Source of the DNA: Rhodococcoides fascians A44A
GTDB lineage: Bacteria > Actinomycetota > Actinomycetes > Mycobacteriales > Mycobacteriaceae
Direction: 5' to 3'
Length of the DNA stretch: 64,000 nucleotides
Assembly: GCF_000760735.1 (NCBI RefSeq)
Contig: NZ_JMEX01000008.1
Coordinates: 993,998 to 1,057,997 of the forward strand
Below the pieces are notes generated by a model. It did not search any database, was not told where the DNA came from, and was given only the letters and a program-made list of their open reading frames with translations. The position numbers and the translations under genes are program-made. Positions 42,611 through 51,050 of this stretch are shown here, one piece after another. Position 1 is the stretch's first letter; each line of letters opens with the position of its first letter.

Positions 42611-43330
42611 CTAGCGAGCGAGCAGGCCGCCGTCGATGACCAGATCGGTTCCGGTGACGTAGGAGGACTCGTCGCTGGCGAGATAGACACAGCCATAGGC
42701 AATTTCGCTCGGTTCCGCGCCCCGTCCCATCGGCGTTCCACCGATGACGCGTGCGTTGATCTCCGGATCCTGAGCTTCGGCGAGAGGCGTTCGAATCCAC
42801 CCGGGCACGATCGAGTTCACTCGAATTCCCTGCTGCGCATATGTGATTGCCGCATTTCGGGTCATGGACCGTACGGCTCCCTTGGCAGCCTGGTACGCCG
42901 CGACGCCGACGCCACCGACAACCCCCCATGCCGAGGACAGGTTGATGATCGAGCCTGCGCCTGCCGCGAGCATGGACGGAACGACCGCGCGCATACCGAG
43001 CCACACACCGGTCTGATCGACGCCGATGACTCGGTCCCACTCGTCGACATCGATCTCCTCGATGCCGGAGTATGCGATGACGCCTGCGTTGTTGACCAGT
43101 ACGTCGATGCTGCCGTGCTCGGCGAGGATGGCCTCGACTGCGCGCTGCCAGGCCGCCTCCTGCGAGACGTCGAGGGCGATGGAGTGGGCACCGTCGATCC
43201 GTTCGAAACTGTCGGTCAGGTCGGCCGCGTAGACAGTGGCACCTTCGGCCACGAACGCTTCGGCCGTCGCGCGTCCGATTCCCTGTTGCGCGCCGGTGAC
43301 CAGCGCGACCTTGCCGTGCAACCTGTTCAT
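42611..43330 (-). CDS. Short-chain dehydrogenase/reductase, tandem copy 1
   Basis: A 239-residue classical SDR. Cofactor motif TGAQQGIG at residues 12-19, NNAG near 80, catalytic Ser in INLSSAWG near 130 and YQAAK near 145. Asp after the second strand (YAADLTD) favours NAD. It is a paralogue of the next gene upstream, with similar C-termini (CVYLASDESSYVTGTDLVID against AVYLASRESAFVTGVELPID). The substrate is unknown; an alcohol made or released by the island's hydrolases is plausible. Confidence 0.85.
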   Translation of the reverse strand: MNRLHGKVALVTGAQQGIGRATAEAFVAEGATVYAADLTDSFERIDGAHSIALDVSQEAAWQRAVEAILAEHGSIDVLVNNAGVIAYSGIEEIDVDEWDRVIGVDQTGVWLGMRAVVPSMLAAGAGSIINLSSAWGVVGGVGVAAYQAAKGAVRSMTRNAAITYAQQGIRVNSIVPGWIRTPLAEAQDPEINARVIGGTPMGRGAEPSEIAYGCVYLASDESSYVTGTDLVIDGGLLAR

Positions 43331-43362
43331 GGTGGAGCGTTCGCTTTCTCGGGTAGGGGCGC

Positions 43363-44079
43363 TCATTGCGCGAGGTATCCGCCGTCGATAGGCAGTTCGA
43401 CGCCGGTGACGAAGGCTGATTCGCGCGACGCGAGATAGACGGCGCCCCAGGCGACATCCTCGGGATCTGCACCGTGTCCGAGCGGTGTGGCGTCGAGGTA
43501 GCGAGCGTTGAGTTCGTCGGTCTGCCCGACGGTCATCGGCGTCTTGATCCAGCCGGGAAGAATCACGTTGGCGCGGATCCCGTCGCGGGCGTAGCTCACG
43601 GCCGCGTTCTTGGTCATGGTGATCACCGCGCCCTTGGTGGCGTGGTAGGCCGCGACACCGGGCACAGCTGTCGATCCACAGATCGAGGACACGTTCACGA
43701 TCGACCCTGCGCCGTTGGCGCGCATCGCCGGAATGACGGACTGCATACCGAACAGCACGCCGGTCTGGTTGATAGCGACGATGCGTTGCCACTCGTCGAC
43801 GGGTGTCTCCACGATGTCGTGGTAGCCGGCGACGCCCGCATTGTTGACGAGTACGTCGACCTTGCCGTGGGCGGCCAGCACGTCCTCCAACAGTGCCGAC
43901 CACTGGCCTCTGTCGGTCACGTCGTGCTGACGGATCGCAACCGCACTGTCCCTGGTCAGGCCTTGGACGTCGGTCGCGACGACGGTTGCGCCCTCCAAGG
44001 CGAAACGCTCGGCGATACCCAACCCGATACCGCCCGCCGCACCGGTCACGATGGCCACTGATCCGGACAGACGTCCCAT
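43363..44079 (-). CDS. Short-chain dehydrogenase/reductase, tandem copy 2
   Basis: A 238-residue classical SDR with TGAAGGIG, NNAG, Ser in VNVSSICGS and YHATK. The frame allows a GTG at 44103 and adjacent ATGs at 44082 and 44079. AGGAGG ends four bases before 44079 and one base before 44082, and the GTG lies in an inverted repeat, so I use 44079. It is the first gene of the eut/ABC island, 33 bases upstream of its paralogue. Its promoter region is rich in inverted repeats. Confidence 0.85.
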   Translation of the reverse strand: MGRLSGSVAIVTGAAGGIGLGIAERFALEGATVVATDVQGLTRDSAVAIRQHDVTDRGQWSALLEDVLAAHGKVDVLVNNAGVAGYHDIVETPVDEWQRIVAINQTGVLFGMQSVIPAMRANGAGSIVNVSSICGSTAVPGVAAYHATKGAVITMTKNAAVSYARDGIRANVILPGWIKTPMTVGQTDELNARYLDATPLGHGADPEDVAWGAVYLASRESAFVTGVELPIDGGYLAQ

Positions 44080-44100
44080 CATGCCTCCTTCTGCTTGCCT

Positions 44101-44185
44101 CACCGAGATCGGTGATGCGCATCCGATTGATGCGATGGCTGAACAGTAGGAACTACTCGGCAGTGGGCACGTCCGTAGATTTACG
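44101..44185. promoter_or_regulatory. Promoter region with four short inverted repeats, start of the eut/ABC island
   Basis: The 156-base gap between lpd and the first SDR holds CACCGAGATCGGTG (44101-44114), CGCATCCGATTGATGCG (44118-44134), AGTAGGAACTACT (44145-44157) and CGTAGATTTACG (44174-44185). The first two have perfect 6-bp arms. Crowding of dyads here, and nowhere else in the island, marks it as the main control region. The LuxR-sensor fusion at the far end of the operon is one candidate binder; the first site looks more TetR-like. Confidence 0.5.
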
Positions 44186-44235
44186 TATGCGGGACGCTGG
44201 GAGGATTAGTTTTCACGGGCGTAACAGAAGACACC

Positions 44236-45576
44236 TCAGTGGGAATGCAGCGGCTTCCCCGCCAGTGCGAGGTGAGCTTCGCCGAAGGCCTCGGACTGCG
44301 TTGGGTGAGCGTGGATCAGGTGCGCGACTTCCTCGGGGTATGCGCCCCAGTTGACGACCAACTGCGCCTCACCGATCAGTTCGCCCACGCGTGCGCCGAC
44401 CATGTGAATGCCGACGATGGAGCCCCCGGCCCGCACCAGCTTGACCCCGCCCGACGCGCCGAGGATCTGACTCTTGCCGTTGCCGGCGAGGTCGTAGACG
44501 ACGGAATCCGCAGAACCGTGACGCTCGATCGCCTGCGCTTCCGTCAGTCCGACGGACGCGATTTCGGGGTTCGAGTACGTGACCCGGGGGATGTTCTCGT
44601 CGGGGACTGCGGTGGGCTTCAGACCCGCGATGTGCTCGGCGACGAAGATGCCATGCTGAAATCCTCTGTGCGCCAGCTGTGGTCCGCGCACGATGTCACC
44701 GACGGCGTAGACGCCGTCGTCCGAGGTCATCAGGTTGCCGTCGACGCCGACGAATCCCGAATCCATCGAGACGCCGCCGAGGTCGGACGTAGTGGGCCCG
44801 CGCCCGACCGCGACCAACAGAACATCGGCATCGAGCGTCTCCCCGGAGTCGAGGGTCACCGTCACACCGTCGGGGGTTTCCTTGACGCCGGTGAACGGCG
44901 ACGTTGTCCGTGCGACGATGCCGCGTTTTTTGAAGGCGCGGGTGAGCTGTTTGGACGCCCACTCGTCCTCGGCTGCAACCAATCGGGGCAGTGCTTCGAC
45001 GATGGTCACCTCGACACCGAACGATGCCCACACACTGGCGAATTCGACGCCGATGACTCCCCCGCCCAGCACGATGGCCCGCTTCGGGACGTAGTCGAGG
45101 GTCAACGCCTGGTCGCTGGTCAGCACTCGCGGCCCGAGTTCGATTCCGGGGAGCACCTTCGCGTACGACCCAGTCGCGAGGACAACCGATGATCCGGTGA
45201 TCCTGCGGCCGTCCACGTCGACGGTCTTGTTTCCGACGTATTTACCTGTACCGCTGACGAATTCGATTTTGTGAGCCTTGACGAGGCCCTGCAAGCCCTT
45301 GTACAGCTTGGAGACCACGCCGTCCTTGTACGCGTGGACGCCGCCGATGTCGATACCCTCGAAGTTCGCACGAACCCCCACCGACGAGCTCTCCCGGGCG
45401 GTGTCCGCCACCTCCGCCGCGTGCAGGAGGGCTTTGGTCGGGATGCACCCGCGGTGCAGGCAGGTTCCTCCGACCTTGTCCTTCTCCACCAGGGTGACCG
45501 AAAGTCCCAGTTGCGCAGCACGAAATGCAGCTGCGTACCCGCCCGATCCGCCTCCGAGGACGACGACGTCGCTCAT
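44236..45576 (-). CDS. lpd: Dihydrolipoamide dehydrogenase (E3)
   Basis: A 446-residue flavoprotein disulfide reductase. FAD motif GGGSGGYAAA near the N-terminus, redox-active pair in GGTCLHRGCIP (near residue 38-43), NAD motif GGGVIGVEFA near 170 and the C-terminal His-Glu dyad in HAHPTQSEAF. It reoxidises the lipoyl arm of the E2 encoded next to it. The ATG overlaps the E2 stop by four bases. Linkage makes it the dedicated E3 of this complex. Confidence 0.95.
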   Translation of the reverse strand: MSDVVVLGGGSGGYAAAFRAAQLGLSVTLVEKDKVGGTCLHRGCIPTKALLHAAEVADTARESSSVGVRANFEGIDIGGVHAYKDGVVSKLYKGLQGLVKAHKIEFVSGTGKYVGNKTVDVDGRRITGSSVVLATGSYAKVLPGIELGPRVLTSDQALTLDYVPKRAIVLGGGVIGVEFASVWASFGVEVTIVEALPRLVAAEDEWASKQLTRAFKKRGIVARTTSPFTGVKETPDGVTVTLDSGETLDADVLLVAVGRGPTTSDLGGVSMDSGFVGVDGNLMTSDDGVYAVGDIVRGPQLAHRGFQHGIFVAEHIAGLKPTAVPDENIPRVTYSNPEIASVGLTEAQAIERHGSADSVVYDLAGNGKSQILGASGGVKLVRAGGSIVGIHMVGARVGELIGEAQLVVNWGAYPEEVAHLIHAHPTQSEAFGEAHLALAGKPLHSH

Positions 45577-46808
45577 GCCAACGCCACCAGGTTCATCGGG
45601 TCGGCGAGGATCGACGCGATGTCGGCCAGGAATCTCGATCCTTGCTCACCGTCGACCAGACGGTGATCGAACGACAGGCTCAGCGTCGTGACCGAGCGCA
45701 GAGCGATCTCTCCCTCGAACTCCCACGGCTGACGACGGATCGCGCCGAAGCAGAGGATCGCTGCCTCCCCTGGGTTGAGGATCGGGGTCCCCGAATCCAC
45801 ACCGAAGACACCGACATTGGTGATCGTGATGGTGCCGTCGGCGAGGTCGGCCTGGCCGGTCTTGCCTTCCTTGGCCGTCACGGTCAGTTGGGTCAGCGCG
45901 TGCGCGAGGTCTTTCAGACCGAGGGTGTGTGCGTCCTTGATGTTCGGCACCATCAGGCCTCTGGGCGTCGCCGCAGCGATTCCGAGGTTGACGTAGTTCT
46001 TGGTGACGATTTCTTGGTCCTGCTCGTCCCATTCCGAGTTCAGGCTCGGATTGGAGCGCAGAGCCACCAGGAGTGCCTTGGCGACGAGAGCGAGCGGGGT
46101 GAGCTTGATGTCGCGGAAGTGCTTGGTGGCGCGCAGTTTCTCCAGCAGTTCCACCGACGGGGTCACGTCGACGGTGATGAACTCGGTGACGTGTGGCGCG
46201 GTGAAGGCGCTCGACACCATGGCTGCCGCGGTGTGTTTGCGAACTCCCTTGATGGGAGTGCGGGTTTCGTTCTTGCCCGTACCTGCGACCGGGACGGTGC
46301 CGCGTTCGGTGTACGCCGCCAGGTCGTCCCGGGTCACCTCGCCGTGTGTACCGGTGGCCGGTACGTCCGCGAGGTCGACGCCGCGCTGCTTGGCGACGAA
46401 TCGGACCGGTGGGGACGCCAGCGGTCTGCCGTTCGTGGGGGGCGGCGACGCCGGGGGCGACGGGCGACGATTGCCTCGTCGGCTCGCGCCCTCACCGGCT
46501 ACGCCGTACCCGACGAGGACGGGGACGCGTTCTTCCTTCTCGGCGGGCTCTTCGACTGAGATCTCGGCCGAGCCGTCGGTTATGTCGATGATGACGTTGC
46601 CCACCTGGACGGTCGAGCCTTCCTCGGCGTGCAGCGCCGTGACGGTCCCGGCGAACGGCGATGGGAGCTCGACGGACGCCTTGGCGGTTTCCACCTCGGC
46701 TATCACCTGGTTGAGTTCGACGGTGTCACCGACCTCGACCGACCAGCTGATCAGTTCGGCCTCGGTGAGTCCTTCTCCGAGGTCGGGTAGGCGAAAGCTG
46801 TTCGTCAT
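45573..46808 (-). CDS. bkdC: Branched-chain 2-oxoacid dehydrogenase E2 (dihydrolipoyl acyltransferase)
   Basis: A 411-residue E2 with one lipoyl domain (about 1-80; the lipoylated Lys is in EVETAKASVELP near residue 44), a Pro/Arg-rich linker, a peripheral-subunit-binding domain near 135-170 (PPVRFVAKQRGVDLADVPAT), and a catalytic domain ending with SFDHRLVDGEQG, which contains the His and Asp of the active site. The frame is open further upstream, but MTNSFRLPDLGEGLTEAE at 46808 is the expected start, overlapping the E1beta stop. Confidence 0.93.
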   Translation of the reverse strand: MTNSFRLPDLGEGLTEAELISWSVEVGDTVELNQVIAEVETAKASVELPSPFAGTVTALHAEEGSTVQVGNVIIDITDGSAEISVEEPAEKEERVPVLVGYGVAGEGASRRGNRRPSPPASPPPTNGRPLASPPVRFVAKQRGVDLADVPATGTHGEVTRDDLAAYTERGTVPVAGTGKNETRTPIKGVRKHTAAAMVSSAFTAPHVTEFITVDVTPSVELLEKLRATKHFRDIKLTPLALVAKALLVALRSNPSLNSEWDEQDQEIVTKNYVNLGIAAATPRGLMVPNIKDAHTLGLKDLAHALTQLTVTAKEGKTGQADLADGTITITNVGVFGVDSGTPILNPGEAAILCFGAIRRQPWEFEGEIALRSVTTLSLSFDHRLVDGEQGSRFLADIASILADPMNLVALA

Positions 46809-47806
46809 GCCGGGAACGTCCTGTCCACTGCGTCGAGGATCCGGTCGGCGTCGGGGAGGAAGAACTCCTCGAGCTTCGCCGCCGGGTACGGGGTGGAGAA
46901 TCCACCGACGCGTTGGATGGGCGCTTCCAGACTGTAGAAGCACTGATCCTGTACTCGTGCGGCGATTTCTGCGCCGATACCCATGAACGTCGCTGCCTCG
47001 TGGGTGATGACGAGCCTGCCGGTCTTGCGGACCGATTTCGCGATGGTGTCCATGTCCAGTGGCGAGAGCGAACGCAGATCGATCACCTCGAGCGACCGAC
47101 CCTCGCCCGCAGCGACATCCGCTGCTTGGAGGGCGGTGACGACCAGTGGGCCGTACGCGATGATCGTCGCGTCCGTGCCCTCACGGACAACCCGAGCTCG
47201 GTGCAGCGGGTACGCATCGTCGATCGGCGCAGTGACGTCGACCTCGCCCTTCTGCCAGTAGCGTCGCTTGGGCTCGAAGAACAGAACCGGGTCGTCCGAC
47301 GCAATGGCCTGGCGCAGCATGACGTTGGCGTCGGCGGCATTGCTGCAGCTGACGACGCGTAGGCCGGCTGTTTGCGCGAAGTAGCCTTCCGGGGATTCGG
47401 AGTGATGTTCGACGGCACCGATTCCGCCGCCGTACGGCACTCGGATGGTCAGGGGCATCGTGACGTTGCCACCGGTGCGGTAGTGCAGCTTGGCCACCTG
47501 CGAGACGATCTGATCGAACGCCGGGTAGATGAAGCCGTCGAACTGGATTTCGACGACCGGCCGGTATCCGCGGAAGGCGAGTCCGACTGCGGTGCCCATG
47601 ATTCCGGACTCGGCCAGTGGAGTGTCGATGACGCGGTTGGGCCCGAAGTCCTTCTGCAGGCCGTCGGTGATGCGGAAGACCCCGCCGAGTTTGCCGATGT
47701 CTTCGCCGAGCAGCACTACTTTGGGGTCGTCTTCCATCGCCCGACGCAAGCCTGCGTTCAGCGCTTTACCGAGCGGAAGCTGCGGGGCGGCAAGTGTCGC
47801 GGTCAT
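46805..47806 (-). CDS. bkdB: 2-oxoacid dehydrogenase E1 beta
   Basis: A 333-residue transketolase-like beta chain: LGEDIGKLGGVFRITDGL near residue 34, DTPLAESGIMGTAVG near 62, and the C-terminal domain with THEAATFMGIGAEIAA. It pairs with E1alpha to decarboxylate a branched-chain 2-oxoacid on thiamine diphosphate. It overlaps E1alpha and E2 by four bases on each side. Confidence 0.93.
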   Translation of the reverse strand: MTATLAAPQLPLGKALNAGLRRAMEDDPKVVLLGEDIGKLGGVFRITDGLQKDFGPNRVIDTPLAESGIMGTAVGLAFRGYRPVVEIQFDGFIYPAFDQIVSQVAKLHYRTGGNVTMPLTIRVPYGGGIGAVEHHSESPEGYFAQTAGLRVVSCSNAADANVMLRQAIASDDPVLFFEPKRRYWQKGEVDVTAPIDDAYPLHRARVVREGTDATIIAYGPLVVTALQAADVAAGEGRSLEVIDLRSLSPLDMDTIAKSVRKTGRLVITHEAATFMGIGAEIAARVQDQCFYSLEAPIQRVGGFSTPYPAAKLEEFFLPDADRILDAVDRTFPA

Positions 47807-48906
47807 GACTGAGCTCCTTCGAATCCGGCGAGATAGGTGGCGTAGGCGTCTCGTTCCTCGGCGATCAACGGATGGGGGTCTGCATACACGTTGTCGAACA
47901 CCGACATCGCCGTCGGCTCCACGGTGCCGAGGCATCCGCGGCGGAGTTCGGCTGCGGTCCAGTCGGCCCGATCCTTGACGCGTGCGCGGAGCGCGTCGTC
48001 CATCGCTCCTTCGGCGTCGAGCAGTCGCTCGATGCGGTCGATGGGGTCCTTCTTCTTCCATTCGTCGTCGACTGCCGCCGACCGGTAGCGGGTGGGATCG
48101 TCGGAAGTGGTGTGCGGTCCCATTCGGTAGGTGACGGCTTCGATCAGCATCGGTCCGCTGCCTTCGCGTGCGCGAGTCAGTGCCATCCGGGTGGCCGCAA
48201 GGACGGCCAGCACGTCGTTGCCGTCGACGCGTAGCGCGGGAACACCGAATCCACGGCCACGTTCGGCGATCGTGATGTGCGTCTGCAGAGTCACCGGCTC
48301 GGAGATTGCCCACTGGTTGTTCTGGCAGAAGAACACGACAGGGGCGTTGAAACTTGCCGCGAATCCGAATGCTTCGGAGATGTCGCCTTGGCTCGTGGCG
48401 CCGTCACCGAAGTAGGTGATGACGGCGCCGTCGGCTCCGTCGAATTTAATTCCCAGCCCGTATCCGGTGGCGTGCAGGGCCTGAGATCCGACGATGATGG
48501 CCGGCGTTGTCATGTTGTACTCGTACGGGTTCCAGCCGGATTGGGTGGAACCGCGCCAGAACCGCAACATTTCCGTCGGGTCGACGCCGCGGCAGTACGC
48601 GACCCCGTGCTCGCGGTAGCTGCCGAAGACGAAATCGTCGGGGTGCAGTGCGCGGGCGGATCCGACCTGGGCGGCTTCCTGTCCCAGCAGAGGTGCCCAG
48701 AGCCCGAGTTCTCCCTGCCGCTGGAGCGCGGTGGCCTCTGCGTCGATCCGTCGTACGACGATCAGGTCCTCGTAGAGGTCGCGGAGCTTGTCCGTCGTGA
48801 TGTCCTCGACGAGGCCGGTGAATTCGGAAGGCTCGGTTCGCGTGCCTTCGGGTGTGACGAGCTGGATGAGGTCGTCATCGCTCGCTCGTGAAATTGCGGT
48901 GTCCAT
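47803..48906 (-). CDS. bkdA: 2-oxoacid dehydrogenase E1 alpha
   Basis: A 367-residue alpha chain with the thiamine-diphosphate motif FGDGATSQGDISEAFGFAAS ending in CQNNQWAIS, and the phosphorylation-loop-like YRMGPHTTSDDPTRYR. Length and order match the actinobacterial branched-chain complex. First gene of a four-gene operon. Pyruvate specificity cannot be excluded by eye, but actinobacteria usually use AceE-type E1 for pyruvate. Confidence 0.93.
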   Translation of the reverse strand: MDTAISRASDDDLIQLVTPEGTRTEPSEFTGLVEDITTDKLRDLYEDLIVVRRIDAEATALQRQGELGLWAPLLGQEAAQVGSARALHPDDFVFGSYREHGVAYCRGVDPTEMLRFWRGSTQSGWNPYEYNMTTPAIIVGSQALHATGYGLGIKFDGADGAVITYFGDGATSQGDISEAFGFAASFNAPVVFFCQNNQWAISEPVTLQTHITIAERGRGFGVPALRVDGNDVLAVLAATRMALTRAREGSGPMLIEAVTYRMGPHTTSDDPTRYRSAAVDDEWKKKDPIDRIERLLDAEGAMDDALRARVKDRADWTAAELRRGCLGTVEPTAMSVFDNVYADPHPLIAEERDAYATYLAGFEGAQS

Positions 48907-49021
48907 CTCGGCCTCCGTACAGTTGCACTGTTACCTGGAACACAATCAAGAATCATCAGAAGGATCAATAGTTCGGATTCGAATTGAGCACGTTGCACGT
49001 TTCCTGGTCACGAAAACGTGC
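48907..49021. promoter_or_regulatory. AT-richer gap upstream of the bkd operon
   Basis: This 115-base gap lies between bkdA and the MFS gene that reads toward it. It is visibly richer in A and T than its surroundings and should hold the bkd promoter and the end of the MFS transcript. I see no clear operator or hairpin. Confidence 0.45.
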
Positions 49022-50377
49022 TTATCTTGTGCGCATTGATTGCTCGCGCGGTGCGGCGACGGGGCTGGGTCGGGCGCCCACACGACCGCGAAGTATCAGA
49101 ACCAACGCGACGGCCAAGAGCATCACCGCGCCCACTACCCACAGCCCTGCGCGCGCGTTTCCGGTGGTGTCGAGCAGCCACCCCGTAACGTAGGGAGCGC
49201 CGAAGCCGGACATGTTGCCGACCGAGTTGATGATCGCGATTCCAGCGGCGGCACCCGCCCCCGTCAGGAACGTGCTCGGGAGGTACCAGAACACGGGGAG
49301 CGCGCAGAAGACACCGACGGCATTGACCGTCACCGCCAGCATCGTCGTGAACGGTGAGTCCATGTACAGCGCGAACGGGATGGAGACAGCGCCGACGAGG
49401 GTTGGAATCGCGACGTGCCAGGTACGTTCACCGGTCCGGTCACTGTGCCTGCTCCACAGCACCATGGCCACCGCACCGACGGCGAACGGAACGGCGACGA
49501 TCAGACCCGTTGTGACGAGCGAGAAGTCGGTGTCGAACGTCTGTTTGAACCCGGCGACGATGCTGGGCAGGAAGAAACTGAGCGAGTACAGCCCGTAGGT
49601 GATACCGAAATAGACGAGGCCGAGCATCCACACCCTTGCATCGCGCAGCGCTCGAGTCACCGAGCCACTGACGTGTCCACCCTTCGCGGAGTCCTCGGAC
49701 TCCAGTTCGGCCGTCAGCCATGCTTTTTCGTCGTCGTCGAGCCACTTCGCCTGAGCAGGCCGGTCGGTCAGGTAGAACCAGGTGACGACGGCGAGCAGAA
49801 CCGCGGGAAGGCCTTCGACGAGGAACATCACGCGCCATCCCGAGAGCCCGAACAGCCCGTCCCAGTACTGGATGATCGCGCTGGACAGTGGCGCCCCCAG
49901 CGCCGAGGAGATCGGGAGCGCCAGCAGGAAGAGGCCCATCAACCGCACGCGGTACGCACGCGGGAACCACATCGTCATGTAGAGCAGCACGCCGGGGAAG
50001 AAGCCGGCTTCCGCGATACCCAGCAGAATGCGCAAACCGTAGAGCCAGCCCGCGGTGGGCACGAAGGCCATGCCCGCGGCGATCACTCCCCACGTCAGCA
50101 TGATGCGGGCAATCCAGCGCCTGGCACCGAACCTGTGCAGCGCCAGGTTGCTCGGCACCTCGAAGAGCAGGTAGCCGATGAAGAACAGTCCGGACGCCAA
50201 CCCGAACATCGTCTCGGTCAGGCCGAGCTCGTCGCTCATGGTGAGTTTCGCGAGCCCGATGTTCGTTCGGTCGAGGTAGTTGACGAAGTAGGCCAGGCCC
50301 AGGAACGGAATGATCCGTCGGGCGACCTTCTTGACCACCCGCGTTTCGATCTCGGGTTTCGGTGCGTCTGCAGGCAT
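49022..50377 (-). CDS. MFS transporter, anion:cation symporter (ACS) family
   Basis: A 451-residue, 12-helix permease. The ACS-family phrase LAYFVNYLDRTNIGLAKLTM spans about residues 27-46, and FFIGYLLFEVPSNLALHRFGARRW follows near 65. Family members import organic anions such as sugar acids or aromatic acids, including 4-hydroxyphenylacetate. The frame extends upstream to 50785 without family character; MPADAPKPEIETRVVKK at 50377 is the normal N-terminus. The 164-base gap upstream shows nothing I can name. Confidence 0.87.
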   Translation of the reverse strand: MPADAPKPEIETRVVKKVARRIIPFLGLAYFVNYLDRTNIGLAKLTMSDELGLTETMFGLASGLFFIGYLLFEVPSNLALHRFGARRWIARIMLTWGVIAAGMAFVPTAGWLYGLRILLGIAEAGFFPGVLLYMTMWFPRAYRVRLMGLFLLALPISSALGAPLSSAIIQYWDGLFGLSGWRVMFLVEGLPAVLLAVVTWFYLTDRPAQAKWLDDDEKAWLTAELESEDSAKGGHVSGSVTRALRDARVWMLGLVYFGITYGLYSLSFFLPSIVAGFKQTFDTDFSLVTTGLIVAVPFAVGAVAMVLWSRHSDRTGERTWHVAIPTLVGAVSIPFALYMDSPFTTMLAVTVNAVGVFCALPVFWYLPSTFLTGAGAAAGIAIINSVGNMSGFGAPYVTGWLLDTTGNARAGLWVVGAVMLLAVALVLILRGRVGARPSPVAAPREQSMRTR

Positions 50378-50541
50378 GTGTCTCGGCTTTCTCGGTGGTG
50401 AGAGTGACCTGGGACACGTTATGGGTTGGTGGGCGCTTGGCCTATGGAGAAATCGACCATTCCCGCGGCGTCGACACGTGCAGTTTGTCCTTTCCGATCT
50501 CCGTGCTCCCCTTGAGCGACTACGTCGATTCCCACTCGCCC

Positions 50542-51003
50542 TCAGGCGGAGCGGCCCGGATTGTTCACACCCGGCACCAGGTGGGTGGACACGCCGATGC
50601 GGTTCCAGGCGTTGATCGTGAAGATCTGAGCCAGCAGCTGACCGATCTGGTGCTCGTCGAAGTGCTGCGCGACACGCTCGTACACCTCGTCGGACACTCC
50701 TCCCTGCGAGATGAGCGTGACCTGTTCGGTCAGCGCGAGTACCGCCTGTTCCTTCTCGTCGAAGAAGTTGCTCGCGTCTCGCCACACCGCGACGAGAGCC
50801 AAGCGCTCCTCGCTCTCGCCTGCCTTCCTGGCGTCGGTGGTGTGCATGTGCAGGCAGAACGCGCAGCCGTTGAGCTGTGACGCTCGGATCTTGATCAGTT
50901 CGGCCAAGGCTGGGTCGATGCCGTTGCGGCCGGCGACGTCGAGAGCGACGAGCGCCGTGCGCACGGCCGGGGATGCGGATGCGAAGTTGATGCGTGTTGT
51001 CAT
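50542..51003 (-). CDS. Carboxymuconolactone-decarboxylase/AhpD-like protein
   Basis: A 153-residue AhpD-fold protein with the redox pair in LNGCAFCLHMHTTDARKAG (Cys near residues 49 and 52), and the helix bundle continuing FDEKEQAVLALTEQVTLIS. The CxxC and nearby His form the peroxidase-like active site of AhpD relatives. It is divergent from the MocR regulator, with 47 bases between starts, so it is the probable target of that regulator. Confidence 0.88.
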   Translation of the reverse strand: MTTRINFASASPAVRTALVALDVAGRNGIDPALAELIKIRASQLNGCAFCLHMHTTDARKAGESEERLALVAVWRDASNFFDEKEQAVLALTEQVTLISQGGVSDEVYERVAQHFDEHQIGQLLAQIFTINAWNRIGVSTHLVPGVNNPGRSA

Positions 51004-51050
51004 GACCGGAACGCTACGACGCCTCGATGACCGCAATAAGGTTCAATTCC

